Shown here: positions 49,175 through 60,562 of the stretch, in pieces | Position numbering within the stretch: the stretch's first letter is position 1 | Layout: every line of letters starts with the position of its first letter | Origin: Endocalyx cinctus | Taxonomy: Eukaryota > Ascomycota > Sordariomycetes > Amphisphaeriales > Apiosporaceae | Assembly: GCA_001600455.1 (NCBI GenBank) | Contig: BCKC01000004.1 | Span: forward strand, 3,956,915-4,020,914 | Length of the DNA stretch: 64,000 nucleotides | Reading direction: 5' to 3' | Translations under genes and position numbers: made by a program | The notes under the pieces: model-generated | Told to the model about the DNA's origin: nothing | What the model saw: only the letters and a program-made list of their open reading frames with translations | Databases searched by the model: none

Positions 49175-50917
49175 GTATAGAGATATCTGTAGGAGTGTAT
49201 ACACAAAGATGTTGCGGTTCTAGATCGCGCAGTAAGAGGAGTTTCTTTGGTTTTTCTATTGCTTGACTCACCTAGGTCGCAATATCGTTTATCCAAGTGG
49301 AGTAAATGATAGACTTGGCTGGTATAAATTATTGGGCAACGATGTCAGCTGACTGCTTGATCGCCTATACGAATTGATGATTATTGGGCAATTGTATCTG
49401 GGCAGCTGGGTCTATTTGAATGCTCCAATCAGTGAAGAAATCAATCCTTGGAGAAAGATAATCCCTAATACGTATACAGAAGGTCATGTTAGTCTAGCGG
49501 TGTCAGAGAATATTAACTGACGTACTGGAAAATAGAATGATTACTAATTGGTGATATTGCCAATATTCCAACCGTATACGTCCGCCTTATCTTAATCCGA
49601 ACTGATATTTATCAATTTTCACTTGCGATGTGCTTAGACGTGATCATCGATTCTCCCGTCAAGTAAAGCTGATTAACTTGACCAGCAGTGCCCTGTAGTA
49701 GGGCTTCCCTCAACGACTGCCGAAGGCGGACATCCGTGTTCTTCAATTGATACAGGTATTAAACGAATACGTTATTACCTGTTTGGTTATAACAGTTTAT
49801 CTACTGTCCACTCCTTCCTGATGTCAATGCAGTCGGCGAACTGATCTAAGTTAGAGCTGTTGTATCCGTAAGAAGCCTCTGGTATCTGGCATCAGAGGAA
49901 ACAATCGTCGCGTATGGAATGTACCCGACTCAGAGCAAGACGCAGCATCTATTAAGATGGATGCGAGGTAAATAACAAGGTTGATAGCCGCTACGTCATA
50001 ACACGTCTAATTGAACTTGTTGCGCGGGCTTCCAGAAGCAAATATATGAACCCATCCAACATGACGGCTTCGTAGAAATTTGATCTGTAGAAACCATTCC
50101 GTGGAAATAGTTAACCGAGACGTCTCAAGCGTAGGTGATTTAAAGATAGTTAGAGAATTACCAACACGTTATAATAGAGCTAGGCGATCTATACGGAAGT
50201 TTTATATGTGAATATAATACCTAGTGGTTCCACTCATAAGAAGCCAGTACAGGGGATGTGCAGGCTAAAGATGCATACGGCCTCACGGGCCACCGCCTCA
50301 CGGGCCACTAATATAATAAACGAACACATTTCAATTAAAGCTATCTTAAATATTAAAATAAATATATTAATTTTATTTTTTATTATTTTTTATTATAATA
50401 TATTTTTCGGGCTTTATATTATTAAAATAATTATTATTAAGTTATAAGGATGGTGCCCTAATTGTGATGGCACATACGATATATCAAGGCAATGCTCAAG
50501 GTAATCGGTATATTTATCGAAGATCCTAAAGTTGAAGAAGAAAGGAAAGTACTAAGTGACTAAAGTATTCTAAAAGAGTACAAATACCATTGTGTGGCAA
50601 GTGCCACCAACCTTCAGCTGGCCCCACCTGGAGTACAGTCCCATTCAAAGTATGTATACCAGCATGCACTGTGCCATGCCGTGACAATTGGGTGGTTTGA
50701 CATTACTTAATTTAAGTCGAAGAATACTGTTAAATTATACAAAAAGTACGTGGTTACCAAAGAATAACTGCATATATGGTGGATTTGTTTTCTTTTTCAT
50801 ACTGATAACTATCTCTTGAATAATTCCCTCGTTGCTTAACTATAAAATTACATAATAACCATATGAAACGGGCAGAAAGTATTAACATGTCCTTATCGGC
50901 ATAGTAGAATGGGCACT
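49175..50917. other. Intergenic, 1.7 kb, AT-rich core
   Basis: Contains a 15-bp doublet GCCTCACGGGCCACC/GCCTCACGGGCCACT at 50279-50308 followed by an almost pure A/T block at about 50335-50447. A tRNA-start-like string TTAGTCTAGCGGTGTCAG lies at about 49488-49505 without a full cloverleaf. No gene. Confidence 0.45.
50279..50308 (+). repeat. 15-bp tandem duplication
   Basis: Two adjacent copies of GCCTCACGGGCCAC(C/T), GC-rich, at the edge of an AT-only block. Confidence 0.85.
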
Positions 50918-52176
50918 TCATGATTGGCTTTCATCATATTGATACTTGCTAACAACTGATCCATACTCTTCAAATTTCACAGGCTCATACATTTGGCGAT
51001 TCTCAGTTGTAATGAATCGTGGCAGTGTAGAGACTGTATGCGAGAAGTCGGGGCATACGAAAAAGGGGATCGAATACCGCGCCGGAATGCCTGAACTTGG
51101 CACAGCGTCGGCATTAGGGGTAGAAACACGATGTAGTGCCGAAATGAAGTAGCCTATCATTCCGATACAATATTAGTATATAATTAACCTTGATGTTTTT
51201 GTGAATAGAGCAATATACCATTCGTGAATCGTTGGAGCATATCACCAATGTTCAAGATGAAAGCGTTTTCTTCAGGTTCTGCATGAAGAAAAACCTTCTG
51301 TTGGGGGTCCATTAGTTCCAAACCACCATTACCATCTTGGAACAACATTGTAAATGTGCTATATTGGCGTTGTAGTTAGTTCTAGGTCGTGCTTGACGGT
51401 GAGGAGATGAAAATAAATACCTACCCCCAGTCGTGGTGAGCAGGTAGCCTAGCGATAGTTGCATTCCGCAGGATATTTTCGTCGATTGAAGGGTAATGCA
51501 GAAGGCGTAGCTGGCAATGCTTCTCTGAAATTAAACTCAATAGAGCAGCATGCGATTCTTCATCCAAGCCGAGACCAACGCTGATAGCATGTAGCACAGA
51601 CATGCTCACTCTGGATAGTCTTACATATAAAGAGCTCATATACGTTCGAAAATTAGGAAGAACATCTTCAGGAAGCCAGATGTTTTTCTGGAAAGGATCA
51701 AATTCGCTTCCAATCTCATAGCTTTCCTTCGAGGAATTAACATTGAACAAAAAAGGCAGAACATATAGGAAAATGCATTATACTTTGAAGTCAGAGATCT
51801 TGCGCAGCCGTTTGTTGATATCTGAATCGATGACCGTGGGGTTTTCAACATCAGCCTTGGCATAAACTTTCTCTTTGCCAACACCAGAATATCCTCGATG
51901 GGGTATAGGACCGGCAGGATGAGGCGCTTTCATCTTTTCTGAATAGGGTAAATCAAACATCTTCTTCGTCCAGCAGAGAGTTTCGTCTATCTCGCTTTTT
52001 GAGATTCCGTGGCCAATAATCTTAGCGAAACCAAGGCGGTGGAGTGCGCTGACTAGGTATTGCGCGGCTTTAAGGCGCTCTGTCTGAGATATTAATTGCG
52101 GGTCATCACAAAAGAACGGCGACAAATCGATAGTCTCGATACAATTGACTCCTTGAGATGAGGTGGTCGGTGTCAT
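50918..52176 (-). CDS. 2-oxoglutarate/Fe(II) dioxygenase (IPNS-like)
   Basis: Exons 52176-51784, 51726-51425, 51358-51219 and 51153-50918 give 356 residues. The N-terminal DIOX_N part contains ETIDLSPFF, GFAKIIGHGISKSEID and GYSGVGKEK. The catalytic domain has LRLLHYPSI, then PAHHDWGTFTMLFQD supplying the HxD iron ligands (about residues 228-230), GDMLQRFTNGYFISALHRVS with the distal His, and RYSIPFF with the Arg that binds the 2-oxoglutarate carboxylate. These cytosolic enzymes hydroxylate, desaturate or cyclise small molecules with O2 and 2-oxoglutarate. The first intron's donor GTATAA and acceptor GAAG are weak but the junction is the only one that keeps frame. Same strand as the NRPS-like and FAD oxidase genes. 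Confidence 0.92.
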
Positions 52177-52783
52177 TTTCGCTTTATTAATCGGAATTCA
52201 CGTGGACCGTCAGGTAGGGGAGGAGGTTTAGAGGAGAAATAGTAGAGTAATTAAAGAATGTTGAGGTTCAGGGCCTGAGGGATCAGCGCATGAGACAGCT
52301 TGACTGCCTACTTTTGAGAGATAAATTTGGTTATCATATTCCCATGAGCTAGAGGTAGGGAGATATAACTATTCCCTCTATTTTGAAGTGGTTCGAAAAT
52401 GAAAAGATATGTTGGTCAAAATAACATTCCGACAAATATTTTCATATTTGAAATTGCCTGATGCGGAGACTGTGTCATATGTTACTATAGAGTACTCGGC
52501 AATTGTGAGGCTTGAGGACGTTATTTCTAGTTGTGAATATGAATTGAAAGTCCGGTTAAAATCAAAGATAAAAGCTTAGGAGTTGGTTCATGGCATTGTG
52601 CATTGGTCAAAAGCGCACCATACGCAGTAAGCAAACAACCCGCATAACAACACTCGAATTACTACCCGCTATCTGTAAGATGCAACTTTCCATTTTATCA
52701 CGCTGGAAGATATTTTACGGGTTCTTCAATGAACAGTAGGCTACCGATGAAATATTCATCATGTAGCGTTATATATTATCCCC

Positions 52784-52830
<47 letters not shown>

Positions 52831-53573
52831 GGAATGATAGAGTGAATTTGAGCGGTTAACCTCCAAAATCCAAGGCCCCAAGGAAATACTCCAACAGTGC
52901 TTCAACCATTCTTGAATCGTTTTGGGTATAAATCGACCTGCCAGCCTGCGTGGGGTTCTCTTTGGGACCTACCAACACGCCCTTGCATCATGTTATGTAA
53001 CTTTGCTTCTGCTTCTTACAAGATTTCAAACCAACATGCGCCTACACCAACCGAACTTTCATGCCGCTGACTTGTAACCCATTCAATGATGTATCCCTTT
53101 GTAGTATTTACATCCGTACCATGACCGGCTCGCAGTATGTACTAGCGTCATAAACTTATCTTCGCGCATTGAATAGATATAGGGGGGCAAGGATGAATCA
53201 CATCCGAAAATTAGAGACTGTCACCCCTCAGTGCGTGGTGGAGCTTTTCTATCAACCTATGTCCTCATGTCTCCATTTTACTTCCTAGAGAATTGATATT
53301 TACGTAGCATTAAGGATGATAGTAGCATGTCTAGGTCATCTAAGATATCTACTTTATATTACATAAATAACCACTTTTTGGGGTGAACTTGGACGCAGGG
53401 AGAGAAAAGCCGATTGGCTTTGTTAGTTATAATAATAATTCAAATCTTCCATCTTCAAGTACGGTGGCATTTTGACTCGATTTCTTTAAGCTGAGAAATA
53501 AGACCTATTCTTCTATATTCTTTAAGCCATTACATAATCAGATTCTTTCGCAATTCATATTTCTGCACTACTG
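52177..53573. other. Intergenic, 1.4 kb
   Basis: Divergent region between dioxygenase and rhodopsin-like genes. Contains a T12/A20 run at 52785-52816. No gene motif. Confidence 0.5.
52785..52816. repeat. Poly-T/poly-A palindrome
   Basis: A run of twelve T directly followed by twenty A, able to form a hairpin or act as a nucleosome-excluding tract. Confidence 0.9.
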
Positions 53574-54772
53574 ATGATGTCGGAGGCTGGTCAAGGTGTC
53601 TCACCTGGAGGTTTTCTGGTATGTTATCGGTAGATAGGGGAACGTACGTCTAGGCTCTGGTATCTAATGACTTTGTGCTTACCAATTTTCGTGTAACTTT
53701 TGAATTTAGGCAGTCTTATGGTCGCTAACTGGCCTAATTACGATAATGTTCGCCGGTCGCGTGCTTATTCGGGGCATTCTAGTTAAGCGCTTTCACCTGG
53801 ACGATATATTCAGTATTCTTGCTTGGCTATTTCTAGTCGCAGGAGTCATATCGCAGACTATCTTGACTCCTCTCAGTTATAAAATCTCTTCCGTACTAAT
53901 AGGCGAGACTCCCATGCCTCCAGAAAGAGAGTTTGCTGAGATGAATATCACTTTGCGGAAATGGGGTGTAGCTAACCAAACCTTGTTCTGGACCTCGTTA
54001 TTCTGCGTGAAGCTTTCGTTCATGTTTCTATATAGTCTCGTAATTGGAGCCGCTCGCCAGTATAAGGCGGTTTGGACAGTTGCCTTTGTATATATCATCC
54101 TCAGCTACGGTGTTTGCCTTGTTGGAGTTTTTGGACAGTGTGGCGATGCGCGGTACCTTTTTACTTTTGGTCAGTTTAAATGTCTTTATTTTAGCCGTTT
54201 CGTATCGTACTAACTAGGTCTGGAAATAGAACAGTGCTTGACGCCATACGTTGCATCGCTTGACTTGAAGCTGATTTGGATCGATTACTTCTTCAACGTC
54301 AGCACGGATCTAATTAGTCAGTTTTACATTTATGCCATCTAGGGCAACTCTCAAAATATTTGATTACTAACTTACTTTGGTAGTCATCTTGCTTCCCATG
54401 CCTATTATATGGAGCTTGAACATGCGTACTACCCAGAAGCTCGCCGTGTCAGCCATCTGCGGCCTTGCTATAATCACTATTGCCTTTGAGACGGTGCGAT
54501 CAGTCAAACTGTACCAGTTGAGTTCTTACTTTACGAATCTTTACAGCTACCTGGAGCTTTTAATATCGGTCCTTCTAAGTATGCTTCCATCGTACCGCTT
54601 CCTCATCTCAGCTTCTGATAAAGACCGAGAATACCGTCGCATTCTCTGGACCCGGATTACAATGAGAAGCCACAATTCCGGTTCTTCTGCTCATTCAATG
54701 CAAAGCTATGATCGGAGATCGCGTGGAGCAAGATCTGATATAACCTTTGGCATTAGCCCTGGTGACAACTGA
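53574..54772 (+). CDS. Rhodopsin-like (PTH11-type) integral membrane protein
   Basis: Exons 53574-53618, 53710-54169, 54218-54316 and 54384-54772 give 330 residues. Hydrophobic segments recur: AVLWSLTGLITIMFAG, DDIFSILAWLFLVAGVI, TLFWTSLFCVKLSFMFLYSL, VWTVAFVYIILSYGVCLVG, WIDYFFNVSTDLI, IILLPMPIIWSL, LAVSAICGLAIITIAFE and YLELLISVLLSMLPS, consistent with seven transmembrane helices of the fungal rhodopsin-like domain. The NVSTDLxIxLLPMPxIWxLxM segment is diagnostic. There is no CFEM domain and no retinal-binding evidence. Role unknown; such proteins are frequent next to metabolite clusters and in PTH11-type receptors. The C-terminal 45 residues are a basic, Ser/Arg-rich cytosolic tail. Confidence 0.87.
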
Positions 54773-55505
54773 TACCTCTCATTTTAAATACGGCTTTACA
54801 ATGGGATCCCATGGCATTTGCTAAGCCCCCATAGGATCTTGGCGATGGAATAGGAGTGTAAAACCCTAATTTTAAACTCTTTTATGACGGCTGGTTCTGC
54901 CCTTATTACTCCTAAAGTGCCGCATTCCCAATCGTCGAATAGAATCTCGGTCGAAGGCTTCCATATCAGCTGCGAAGCAGACTAGATCTCCTGCGAAAGT
55001 CCAAAAAAAAATCGTATTAATTAATAAAAAGTAAGCGAAGAACATTAAATACGCTCTAAATTACAAGAGCTATTTTGCCAAGTTGGTTGATAATATTAGA
55101 AAAAATGGAACGGGAATAGGATGAATGCAGAATTAGACAGACTAAGTTGGAAAGTAGAACTTAGACGGAAACGGTTGAAGCTCTCGAATTTCTGATAAGT
55201 TTGGCATCTAGTCACCATGGTCAATATCCCCTACGTCTAGTATTATACTAGATCACACAACTCCCTTTTTACTATAAATCTGACGGGAGAGACCAGGTCT
55301 ACCAAGCCTATGATTCTTTTCGTATCTTTTGACTGTAACCATAATTAATATTGCGTGCGTATATTTCATGTCTGATGAATTTTATCTGGAGAATTGGCAA
55401 CTGGCACATTTCCTGTGGATATAAACTCTTTCGCCTCCCCAGACCCCATGAATCTGTGATCGCACATCAGCAATATGTACGAAAATTTATGCATCTCTTA
55501 AGGAC
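54773..55505. other. Intergenic between converging genes, 730 bases
   Basis: AT-rich 3' flanks of the membrane-protein and Zn2Cys6 genes. No gene or structured element noticed. Confidence 0.5.
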
Positions 55506-57011
55506 TTACAAGCTCAGAATTATCTCGCCAAATTCGTCTATATCCTCCCCTCGTCCGTGTTTTATGAAGTTTCGAAGGCAAAAGTTGTTGATTATGAAAT
55601 GAGGAGTTTCTCTCCACGCGCGGTTAAATTCGACTGAGGAGCCAGCTTCCCATAGAGGTCGGGAAAGTGTCCAGCGGTGAACGTAACCCCAGGGGCCAAC
55701 ACTTTCTGTTTTGATATCATTAGCACCCCAGTAACCGAGAGGTAAATAAATGACCATGTTTAAATCACACTTAGGCTTACCTGGTTCTCCCAGACCCTTG
55801 AGATGTTCATATAGAGGAATAACTGCGTATACCATAAAAATAGTCCTGCGTACGGATTCCGCAAATCTCCACCTCTGGTTAGGGGCATCCCGAAAAATTA
55901 GCATGCTGCCAGTGGCCGTGAGGTTACAAAGAACATAATAAACGTACCTCCCACTCTATTGGCGACTTTGTCATCGTACCATCCGTTAATTGCGCCAAGT
56001 CTCCCAAATTTTCGCGGATTTTGCATAACTCCTCTGTCCACGCATTGAGAAGCGGGATATCCTTCTCGCCCTGGGTACGCAATGCAATATCTCCGTCAAA
56101 GAGACGGATGATCTGGTAAATAAAGAGAGCCTGCGAGCGGGCCAGCTTCTGTGTGGGTGTCGCCGTTTTTCTCTCGTTCTCTGTCTCAACTAGTTCGCGG
56201 GCACTGTTGTGAAGTGATTGCATCATCATGGAGATATTTTCGGACGTGCGATTCGCGTAAAGCACGCAGGTAGAGAAACACGACAGGATACACGGCGGTG
56301 TATGTTCTTGATATAAATATCGATGTAAGAAAGGAGTGGAGCGCTTTGTTGCCATATCTGTAACGAATGCTTTTACACGGTTTACGAGATAGTGTAGTGT
56401 CATGTTTGGGTCGTACACGTGCCATGGTTTCACAGTAGCCTAGGAAACATTAGCATCAATGGAACACCATAGAGAGAACGAATTATAGTACGACTCACAC
56501 ATAATGACATACCGTCGAACACAGACATTAATTCGTCATCTGCCGGGGTGCCTGGACGTTCCGGGGTGGACTTATCGGTCGGCATACACCACGAAGACGA
56601 GTTGTTATTGATATTAATCAAGTCCATAAAAACATCCATGGAAGTACCACCGCCATTATAAAAGTCAGCGGGAGGTTGAGAGGTGGTCTCAATGGTGTTT
56701 TGCGGTCCGATATCCGAGGGTAGGGTTCCCAGATAGCCTAATTCCCCCAGAGATGGGCCAGGGGGGAAGGGTGAATCTAGATTACCGAACGATGACAACT
56801 CCGCATCTAAAAAAGGTGGATTTTCATTCCTCCTTTGAAAGTTTCTGCCTACGGTTTTCTTGTTTTTGGCGTATTGGCACACGAGGTCTTTCTCCACGAA
56901 GCGAGAACATATCGGAGCTCGCCTGTCGCAGCGCCGTTTGGCTTGAACGCAATTATGACAATTCTTCTGCCTGGATGCCGATGCGCGGTCAGCAGACGTG
57001 GAGAGGTCCAT
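55506..57011 (-). CDS. AflR-type Zn2Cys6 regulator with one cysteine missing
   Basis: Exons 57011-56499, 56439-55948, 55874-55781 and 55705-55506 give 432 residues. Residues about 17-47 carry the binuclear cluster region C-x2-C-x6-C-x6-C-x2-F-x6-C: NCHNCVQAKRRCDRRAPICS is followed by RFVEKDLVC, so the fifth ligand is Phe (codon TTC, one base from TGC). A low-complexity linker follows. The C-terminus (RWRFAESVRRTIFMVYAVIP, then VHRWTLSRPLWEA and EFNRAWRE) matches the regulatory half of fungal cluster-specific C6 proteins. The last intron is 75 nt, divisible by three and open, so it can be retained without frame loss. Location next to tailoring genes suggests a pathway regulator, but the lost ligand may have disabled DNA binding. 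Confidence 0.85.
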
Positions 57012-57644
57012 GTACTATTGATTTCCGTTCATTTAACGTGACAGTATAGACAGAAGCGTTCTTTTTTGGATGATTTTATTGATTTAGTTATAGAAGAAGC
57101 GAATCGGAGATATCGAAATAGAAGGTCGAAAGAAGCTTTCGATTGAATCTCCACCGTAATTTAAACCCAATACGTACAAGTCCGCGTATCACTATAATTA
57201 AGCGTCAGAAACTCCGCCAAACTCCGCTGGCCAAGACTCTAAGTAACCATCAGTTTCACTGTAGAAAATTCTTACCATAATTTCTTCAAGAGATTATCAC
57301 ACGAGTAACTTGGTTTGATTACAAGGCATCCAAGAACGAAAAATCTACGAAAATATTATGGTAACCATTGCATCTATAATATAATGTTGCAATTCCAGCT
57401 GCCTGTCGATAATCGAACCCCCGATTAAGGGTTGCACTATTTATAGCGATGTCGTCATCAGTATTCGAGACTAATTTCCCCAACCTCTCCATTTCCTGAA
57501 CACCTTTAATTATGTAACGTTGAGTGGTGAACCCCCAGGCATATATATAATACGACGATTATTAGAGCCCTTTATTTTTAAGATAAGTGAAGAAGGATAC
57601 ATACCAAGGTCCAGTGTCCCTTGCGAAATACTGGAGTGACTAAA
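57012..57644. promoter_or_regulatory. Divergent promoter between Zn2Cys6 gene and amidohydrolase
   Basis: 630 bases between divergent starts. ATATATATAAT at about 57541-57551 is a TATA-like element 95 bases before the amidohydrolase ATG. A tRNA-T-arm-like string near 57410-57430 does not extend to a cloverleaf. Confidence 0.4.
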
Positions 57645-59000
57645 ATGCGCATATTATCACAGCCCTCTGTCAGCAGCGATGAGGCCCTTCTCCACACATC
57701 GCGGCTTTTCGATTCAAAGGAGAAAAGGTTCCTATCCGATATGACCATAGTGGTGAACAAAGCTACGGGGCTTATTACCAAGACGTACCAGCGCACGGAA
57801 GAACTAGCGCCTCGAGAACGGTGGAAATCTAACGAGGTGGACCTACGCGCTCTGACGGTCCTTCCGGGCTTAGTAGATGCCCACACCCATATATTCCTCC
57901 ATCCGTACTCGGACACCCCTTCCCTCAACCAAATGCGGGACGAGAGCTTCGTGGAGCGCGTCGTAAGGGCTACGAACCACGCCCGCGCCGCTCTCGCCGC
58001 CGGCTACACCACATACCGCGACCTCGGCACCGAAGGGCTACGAGACGCGGACGCCAGCTTTCGAGACGCCGTGAACCGCGGCATCATCCCGGGGCCTCGC
58101 ATGTTCGTCGCGACGGAATGCATCGCCTCGAGCGGCGGGTACGAGATCCGTCAGGAGAACCGCCTCCCCGCCGGCGTCGGCACCGAGCCTCCTAGGATAT
58201 CGGACACGGCCGACGGCGTCGACGGCGTGCGCGCCGCTGTGCGTCGTCGCTTAGGCGCTGGCGCGGACGTGGTCAAGTTCTACGCCGACTACCGTCGACG
58301 CGCTCTGCGATATCCGTCCTCGACGTGGCCGGGGTGTCACGATATCATGTTCCCGCCGTCGGACCACCCGATTGATGGAGATCGGTCTCCGAGCCTGGTC
58401 ATGTTCACGCAGGAGGAGATGAACACCATGGTGGATGAGGCTCGCAGGGGGAAGGCGGCTATTGCGGCGCATGCGCAGAGTCCTGAAGGGGTCGTCATGG
58501 CGGCTAACGCGGGCGTTACGACGATCGAGCACGGGTTTATACCGAATCGCGAGGCACTGGAAGCGATGAAGGAGAATGGGACGATATTTGTTCCCACTCT
58601 AGCGGTTTTTGAGTCGGAATTATTGAGGTCGGGAAAGAAAGACGCGCTGGACGTGTTGAAGACGATATTGAAGAACACCAAGGACGCTTCTGACCTAGGG
58701 GTGAAGCTGGCGTGCGGAGGCGACACGGGCGCGTTCGCTCACGGAGAGAATGTACGTGAGATGGAGCTGATGTTGGAGGCTGGGGTGCCGCTCTTGGACG
58801 TGCTACAGGGTGCAACAATGCGTGGGTGGGAAGCTTGCGGCGGTGAACTTTGTGGTCGAAAGTTCGGATCCATACAAGAGGGATACACAGCGGATATTGT
58901 TGGGGTTAGAGGTACATTGGATAAAGATCTAAGTGCTCTTAGACAGATTGCGTTTGTTATGAAAGACGCCAAGGTCTACGACGGCGGCATGCTAGCATAA
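57645..59000 (+). CDS. Metal-dependent amidohydrolase (prolidase/imidazolonepropionase-like)
   Basis: A single uninterrupted frame of 451 residues from the ATG at 57645 (an in-frame non-ATG extension upstream was not used). Amidohydrolase signatures: VLPGLVDAHTHIF with the HxH metal ligands (about 80 and 82), ADVVKFYAD with the lysine that is usually carboxylated, AAIAAHAQSPEG and TTIEHG with the next two histidines, and LACGGDTGAF with the catalytic aspartate. The C-terminus EGYTADIVGVRG is the second half of the small beta domain. Related enzymes hydrolyse dipeptides, lactones, or mycotoxin esters/amides. The 57880-58500 part is strikingly GC-rich and there are no introns, unlike almost all neighbours, which raises possible acquisition from bacteria. 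Cluster membership is by position only. Confidence 0.9.
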   Translation: MRILSQPSVSSDEALLHTSRLFDSKEKRFLSDMTIVVNKATGLITKTYQRTEELAPRERWKSNEVDLRALTVLPGLVDAHTHIFLHPYSDTPSLNQMRDESFVERVVRATNHARAALAAGYTTYRDLGTEGLRDADASFRDAVNRGIIPGPRMFVATECIASSGGYEIRQENRLPAGVGTEPPRISDTADGVDGVRAAVRRRLGAGADVVKFYADYRRRALRYPSSTWPGCHDIMFPPSDHPIDGDRSPSLVMFTQEEMNTMVDEARRGKAAIAAHAQSPEGVVMAANAGVTTIEHGFIPNREALEAMKENGTIFVPTLAVFESELLRSGKKDALDVLKTILKNTKDASDLGVKLACGGDTGAFAHGENVREMELMLEAGVPLLDVLQGATMRGWEACGGELCGRKFGSIQEGYTADIVGVRGTLDKDLSALRQIAFVMKDAKVYDGGMLA

Positions 59001-59220
59001 TAGTTATCAATCAAGGGTTTCACTGCAACAAAGAGGACAAGAATCTTTTTACAGATGACATTCCCCAGCTCATCTATCATCAGCTTATAAACTGTAGCGA
59101 CCTTTGCTCACTAAAAAGGTCCAAGTCCCTAACCATAACCCGCCGCAGCAAGTTTTCCTGAGATCCGATCCTAAGAAGTCAGACGGCGGAGAGCGCCAAT
59201 ATGACAATGACTAATATCCT

Positions 59221-60156
59221 TTAGTTATCCTCCTTCTTTTCTTCCTTCTCGTGTTTAATAGCGACCTCGGTGGTGGCGGAATCGGCGGCAGCGTCGGTGG
59301 TGGTAGCATCGGTGGTGGTAACGTCAGTAGTAGCAGTGCTAGCAGCTCCTGCGCTGCCGGAAGGAGCTCCGCCCTGCTCGGCATCGAGAAGCGCCTTTCT
59401 CTGCGGGCCAGTATCAACTTTTCGAATAGCGCTTCCATAGATCTCCTCCGCCAACCAACGAAGCTGGGTGGCAGCGTTTTCAACGCCGTAGTATTCGTTG
59501 ATCAAACTTGCGTTGACTTTATACTTCAGGCTGTGGAAAGTCATATCGGGAAAGCTCACCGCAAGTACGTCACAGTCGAATGCTTTGCTGTCGGACCACC
59601 ACGGAGGGAGGACGGGTTGAGCGGTTGCGATGAACTCTTCGAAAGCATACAAAATTTCTTGCACGTTGTGGCACTCTTCGCCGTCGATAACTCGGCCGTC
59701 AGCATACATGGTGTTGGGGGTTTTGATATGCTTATAGCGATACATGTCATCTAGTCGAAGGCGGTACGTATCTATAAGAATACCGTAGACCACGTCCTTT
59801 GGTATGTTGTATAGGTATCGACCCTTGGAGAGTCGAGTAAATGGCGCAGTCATGGTCTTCAGACCACGACGCTCAAATGCAATGGAGGATGGAGCGGAAT
59901 CAGCATTGTGGATTTTGCATGCAGTATTCTGATTCCCATTCTTTTTGCACGTCTCCTGGTGCTTCTTGTACGCGGCGTTGCGACAGCGGCGACTGCAATA
60001 AACCACCTCATCACAGCTCTCGCAGTTGCGCATCTTAGACGCCTCGTCCGTCTTTTTGCATCGCGCACACTCCAGAATGTTGGCGTCGACTTCGGGGGCC
60101 GTATTAGCCTTTTCGTTAGTTTTATTGACCTTCTTAACCTTCTTACCCTTACCCAT
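59221..60156 (-). CDS. MYND zinc-finger protein
   Basis: Single exon, 311 residues from the ATG at 60156 (an upstream in-frame ATG at 60240 exists, but the lysine-rich MGKGKKVKKVNK start looks natural). MYND finger at about residues 31-69: C-x2-C, C-x2-C, C-x3-C, H-x3-C arrangement in CARCKKTDEASK, NCESCDEVVYCSRRC and HQETC. The rest is a conserved-looking domain of fungal MYND proteins (YNIPKDVVYGILIDTYRLR, WWSDSKAFDC, NEYYGVENAATQLRWLAEEI). The tail is low complexity with TTD repeats, then acidic-basic residues (KHEKEEKKEDN). MYND fingers mediate protein-protein contacts with proline-rich partners. It converges with the amidohydrolase; probably a general gene rather than part of the cluster. 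Confidence 0.85.
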   Translation of the reverse strand: MGKGKKVKKVNKTNEKANTAPEVDANILECARCKKTDEASKMRNCESCDEVVYCSRRCRNAAYKKHQETCKKNGNQNTACKIHNADSAPSSIAFERRGLKTMTAPFTRLSKGRYLYNIPKDVVYGILIDTYRLRLDDMYRYKHIKTPNTMYADGRVIDGEECHNVQEILYAFEEFIATAQPVLPPWWSDSKAFDCDVLAVSFPDMTFHSLKYKVNASLINEYYGVENAATQLRWLAEEIYGSAIRKVDTGPQRKALLDAEQGGAPSGSAGAASTATTDVTTTDATTTDAAADSATTEVAIKHEKEEKKEDN

Positions 60157-60527
60157 TGCGATGAGTTTCAGGTAATTAGAAGCGATAATAATATGATGAA
60201 CAGGGAAAATTTTTCTATCTTGAAAGGCTTTGAGGTGCAAAATAGAGAAAACGAAACGAACTTAGAATATGGCCACCAATTTGTGATGGTGATGATGAAG
60301 GAGAAAATAGAGAGTGAGAGTTGTGTTTCCACAGTTTTTTATGATGTGGAATTTAAAGGTGCGGTGTGTGGTGTAGGGTTCGAGCGACCAGCTACATATA
60401 ACGGGCGGAACGTAGAGTCAGTACTTAGGGAAAAAAGCACAGAGCATGTCACATTATAAACGTTTCTACACTCTTGCCGACACGTAACTTCCCATCTAGT
60501 AACTCATGAAGGAAAGAAAGTGGACTT

Positions 60528-60562
<35 letters not shown>

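Noticed and set aside
49485..49515. tRNA-start-like sequence
   Set aside because: Only the D-arm-like part is present; no T arm or acceptor stem follows.
57400..57435. tRNA T-arm-like sequence
   Set aside because: The stem does not pair around the TTCGA-like loop, and no anticodon or D arm can be placed.
59908..60459. 183-residue open frame on the plus strand
   Set aside because: Mostly antisense to the MYND gene and its 5' flank; no recognisable domain.
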